Source of the DNA: Gigaspora margarita
Lineage: Eukaryota; Glomeromycota; Glomeromycetes; Diversisporales; Gigasporaceae
Assembly (NCBI GenBank): GCA_009809945.1
Contig: WTPW01000155.1
Coordinates: 243,069 to 307,068 of the forward strand
Length of the DNA: 64,000 bases
Reading direction: 5' to 3'
The number at the start of each line of letters is the position of its first letter. Positions within the stretch are counted from its first letter, which is position 1. The position numbers were made by a program, and so were the translations under genes. The notes beneath the pieces were generated by a model. The model did no database searches and was not told where the DNA came from. It was given only the letters and a program-made list of their open reading frames with translations. Shown here piece by piece: positions 61,580-64,000 of the stretch.

Positions 61580-62164
61580 ATAAAATTTTTACTAACAAAT
61601 CTTTTAGGACCTGTTCAGAAAATTCACCTAAATCTGCTATAAATTTACAAGTAGCGGTGCCACATTGAAAGATACGATTATTTTCCTTAAACTCTGATTG
61701 CGACCAACTAAAGTTAACTTCATAGGAACTTTCATAATCCATAAATAAAACATAACCTATGGTTTTTAACTTTGGATCTTGTTGAATGTTTCACTGATCA
61801 TAATTGACTAATTGTTTTAAGTGTTGTTCACTAGCCTCGCCCTGAAAAAAACAAGAATATTTTCATTATACAGGACTATATCAGAAAGAAGGCTTATTTT
61901 CAAAAAGATAAACAAAGATATTTTCTGGAAAAGCATTAATAGAAAATTGTTTTGCGCCTATTGAGTGCCTATTAAAGCCAAGACGCTTTTTAATAAGAAC
62001 GATAAATGCATCTTGATAAAATGTAACCTAATAAAGAGGAGGTTGAGTAAGTAACTTGCGGTGAGGTATAGTTTTGTTATTTCGGTGCCTAATTCTTTTA
62101 TGAGCTACGAGCTCTTTTCAAGAAGAAAAAAGCTCTTGACAAAGTTGGCATTTATTATCCATGA
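61580..62164 (-). pseudogene. C2H2 zinc-finger, transposon-like gene, broken
   Basis: On the minus strand an ATG near 62164 opens MDNKCQLCQELFSS, then a TGA (62118-62120), then KELVAHKRIRH. With Arg at the stop this is a C-x2-C-x12-H-x4-H finger. Coding text continues with FYQDAFIVLIKKRLGFNRHS and, after a noncoding gap (about 61920-61850), LKTIGYVLFMDYESSYEVNF and NRIFQCGTATCKFIADLGEF (to about 61580). Further stops occur (for example in NYDQ-stop-NIQQD), where TGA is one step from TGG or CGA. I cannot name the family. The stop pattern resembles the C-to-T decay of the hAT transposase. Confidence 0.5.
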
Positions 62165-63050
62165 AGTACTAATGCTTAATTCTGTAATTCTTTACGTACG
62201 CAAAAAATTTTATTGGTCAATCAATTTTTAGATATCCCAATTTCCCAAATATCACATCAATTACTTAGGTAATATAATCGAATGGAAATAGATCTGCTTA
62301 TAATTGGCAATTAAGCATTGGATCTAAAATTTGATTGGCTAGGTGATGACTGTGGGCAAAAATCACATATATAGCATCTATAGCATCTATCATTTTTATA
62401 GCACATATATTACATATTTTATTTATTATACATATGTTATTTATTTTATATATTTTATCTATTATATATATACTATAACTTTTATTAGTAGTAAATATAG
62501 CATATATTGCACATGTAATAGATATAACCCATCAAACTTGTGTAATTTCAAAAAGTATAAAAGCAGCATATGTGGACCCAAGTTCAACATCGAGTATTTA
62601 TACTCTTTCAATAATAAAAACAATTATTTACTGCACAAATTAAACAGTTATTAGTATCTTTATATACTTTTGATTGTAGCCTCTTTCATAATTGCAAATT
62701 GCCTTAAATCTTCTTTGTTAAGTTTTGTTAAAACACCTTTTGACTTAGATAAATCAAGTAACAAGTAAGGTTACACAAAATGTTCACTGTCTAAGGTTAC
62801 TCTAGATACCTACTATCTTTAAAAAAGTTGATATAGAATAACAATATATTTTTTTAAAACAAAATTTTGCTTTAGTTTCTTTATTTTTATATTTCTAATA
62901 TTAGTAATTTACATGTTTGTATATATTTCTCTAAAACTAAAACTCGGGCTAACATCTCTAGTATGTCATATCTGCAATCTATACTTACTAAGTAGTATTG
63001 TTTGCCCTATTTAGATTTTTATATTTTCTATATACATTGGTGACATGTCA
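62165..63050. other. Low-complexity ATA-rich DNA
   Basis: At 62370-62510 the sequence is built from TATTTTATNTATTATA and ATAGCATCTATAGCATC repeats. The 103-codon Tyr/Ile-rich frame there (62343-62654) is a by-product of that composition. Nothing else is recognised. Confidence 0.5.
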
Positions 63051-63053
63051 TAT

Positions 63054-63185
63054 TTAATATATAATTTTACCAAAGTTCAAATTTTTTAGCAGCCCTCCTT
63101 TCATACCTTTCTTCTTTTCTTAATATATAATTTTACCAAAGTTCAAATTTTTTAGCAGCCCTCCTTTCTCACCTTTCTTCTTTTC
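63054..63185. repeat. Exact-type 66-bp tandem duplication
   Basis: The unit starting TAATATATAATTTTACCAAA and containing TTTTTTAGCAGCCCTCCTTT occurs at 63054-63119 and 63120-63185 with two or three differences. The following 63186-64000 is T-rich low-complexity DNA without a recognisable gene. Confidence 0.85.
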
Positions 63186-64000
63186 TTTATGCATTAGATT
63201 ATCTTTTCTCTTTCTGTTTTGTGTATTTGTGTTTTCTGATTCTTGTATTTGTTTTTGTTGTGATTATTCTTCTGTACTTATTTACATTGTGTTATCCATA
63301 TCTTCTTCTATATCTTTTTGCTTATTTTATGCAATATGCATACTGTCAGATTATGTTCCTTTAAATTTTCTACTAATTTGATTGTTTGCTTTTACCTGTT
63401 CTTCTTTTAGTATTCCAATTACTGCTCTTGTGCTTGTAATTCTTCTTTTTAAATTGTTTTTAATCATATTCTTGTTAGTTTTATTATATGCTTCTATTTT
63501 AGTTAGTAGTTTTTTAACACTTTAGTGACTATTTGTTTTATATTTGTAGCATTTTTTATACATTGTATCCAATGTTTATTGGTTTCTTCATCTTATCTGC
63601 ATCTTATACATGTTTTGTTTTGTTTAATTCTGCATTTCTTCTTATTCAAATTTTTTTGTAAATAGATTGTTTAGTAGATATTTGGTTTTGAAAGCTCTTA
63701 TTTTTGATTGTTCATAGTTTACCTATCTTGATAATAGACAATTATAATAATTTATTAATTGTTATAATATTTTCTATAATATACTTTCTCTTTTACTGTC
63801 CTATTATTGCATTCTCTCTTGTGATTGTCATCTTGCTGCATTTCTAGCATTTTTAATATTCCTTTTGTTCTTTATAAATTATTTGTATTTGTGCATCTTT
63901 TTAATATATTATAAATGTATTATAATGGATATTGTTTATGTTTATGTCAAAACTATATATTTGTTTATGCTTTATTTTTACTTACTGGACAAACTGGACA

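Noticed and set aside
62343..62654. Tyr/Ile-rich 103-codon frame
   Set aside because: It is produced by an ATA/TAT simple-sequence tract.

Overview
This is an AT-rich, gene-poor, repeat-dense nuclear window from a eukaryote with spliceosomal introns. The gene content points to a filamentous fungus, most likely an arbuscular mycorrhizal fungus (Glomeromycotina): an intact WD40-plus-ion-channel gene, Sel1-like repeats, hAT, Tc1-like and pogo-like transposons, and very many small inverted-repeat elements (MITEs). That assignment is an inference from gene families, not a database result.

The outstanding object is at 16819-26577 on the minus strand. About 107 tiny elements, 102 of them exactly 3 nt long, lie roughly every 60-125 bp. 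Nearly all have the same layout: a splice acceptor (YAG, or AAG at a few), then 3 nt, then a splice donor (mostly GTAAG or GTGAG). Joined in minus-strand order between a start exon and a stop exon, they give one uninterrupted 122-codon frame with every intron in phase 2. The other two phases contain at least 7 and 13 stops. I read this as one gene of about 109 exons and 108 introns, in which about 9.75 kb of DNA encodes 369 nt. Three MITEs have landed inside its introns.

Layout: 1-650 flank with a possible SINE; 649-5638 a decayed hAT element; 5.6-16.5 kb a mosaic of MITEs, foldback elements and degenerate GAAC-rich repeats, several nested; 16.8-26.6 kb the microexon gene, with CGTACG palindromes upstream to 27.25 kb; 27.3-31.3 kb AT-rich DNA with a palindromic tandem array; 31330-35207 an intact 7-exon WD40/ion-channel gene (1140 aa, minus); 36250-39965 a Tc1-like element with two genes on opposite strands; 41505-42703 a 1.2 kb foldback; 44595-48609 an inverted-repeat element into which a pogo-like transposon (45123-48482) inserted; 49.3-53.4 kb decayed Sel1-repeat and transposon-associated coding remnants; 54-64 kb repeats, a 490 bp foldback (57719-58210), short tandem repeats and a decayed C2H2 zinc-finger reading frame.

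Only two genes look intact: the ion channel and, if the splicing model is right, the microexon gene. The other coding traces are transposon genes broken by stops and frameshifts. Several stops in the hAT and zinc-finger remnants look like CGA-to-TGA or TGG-to-TAG/TGA changes, consistent with C-to-T decay.
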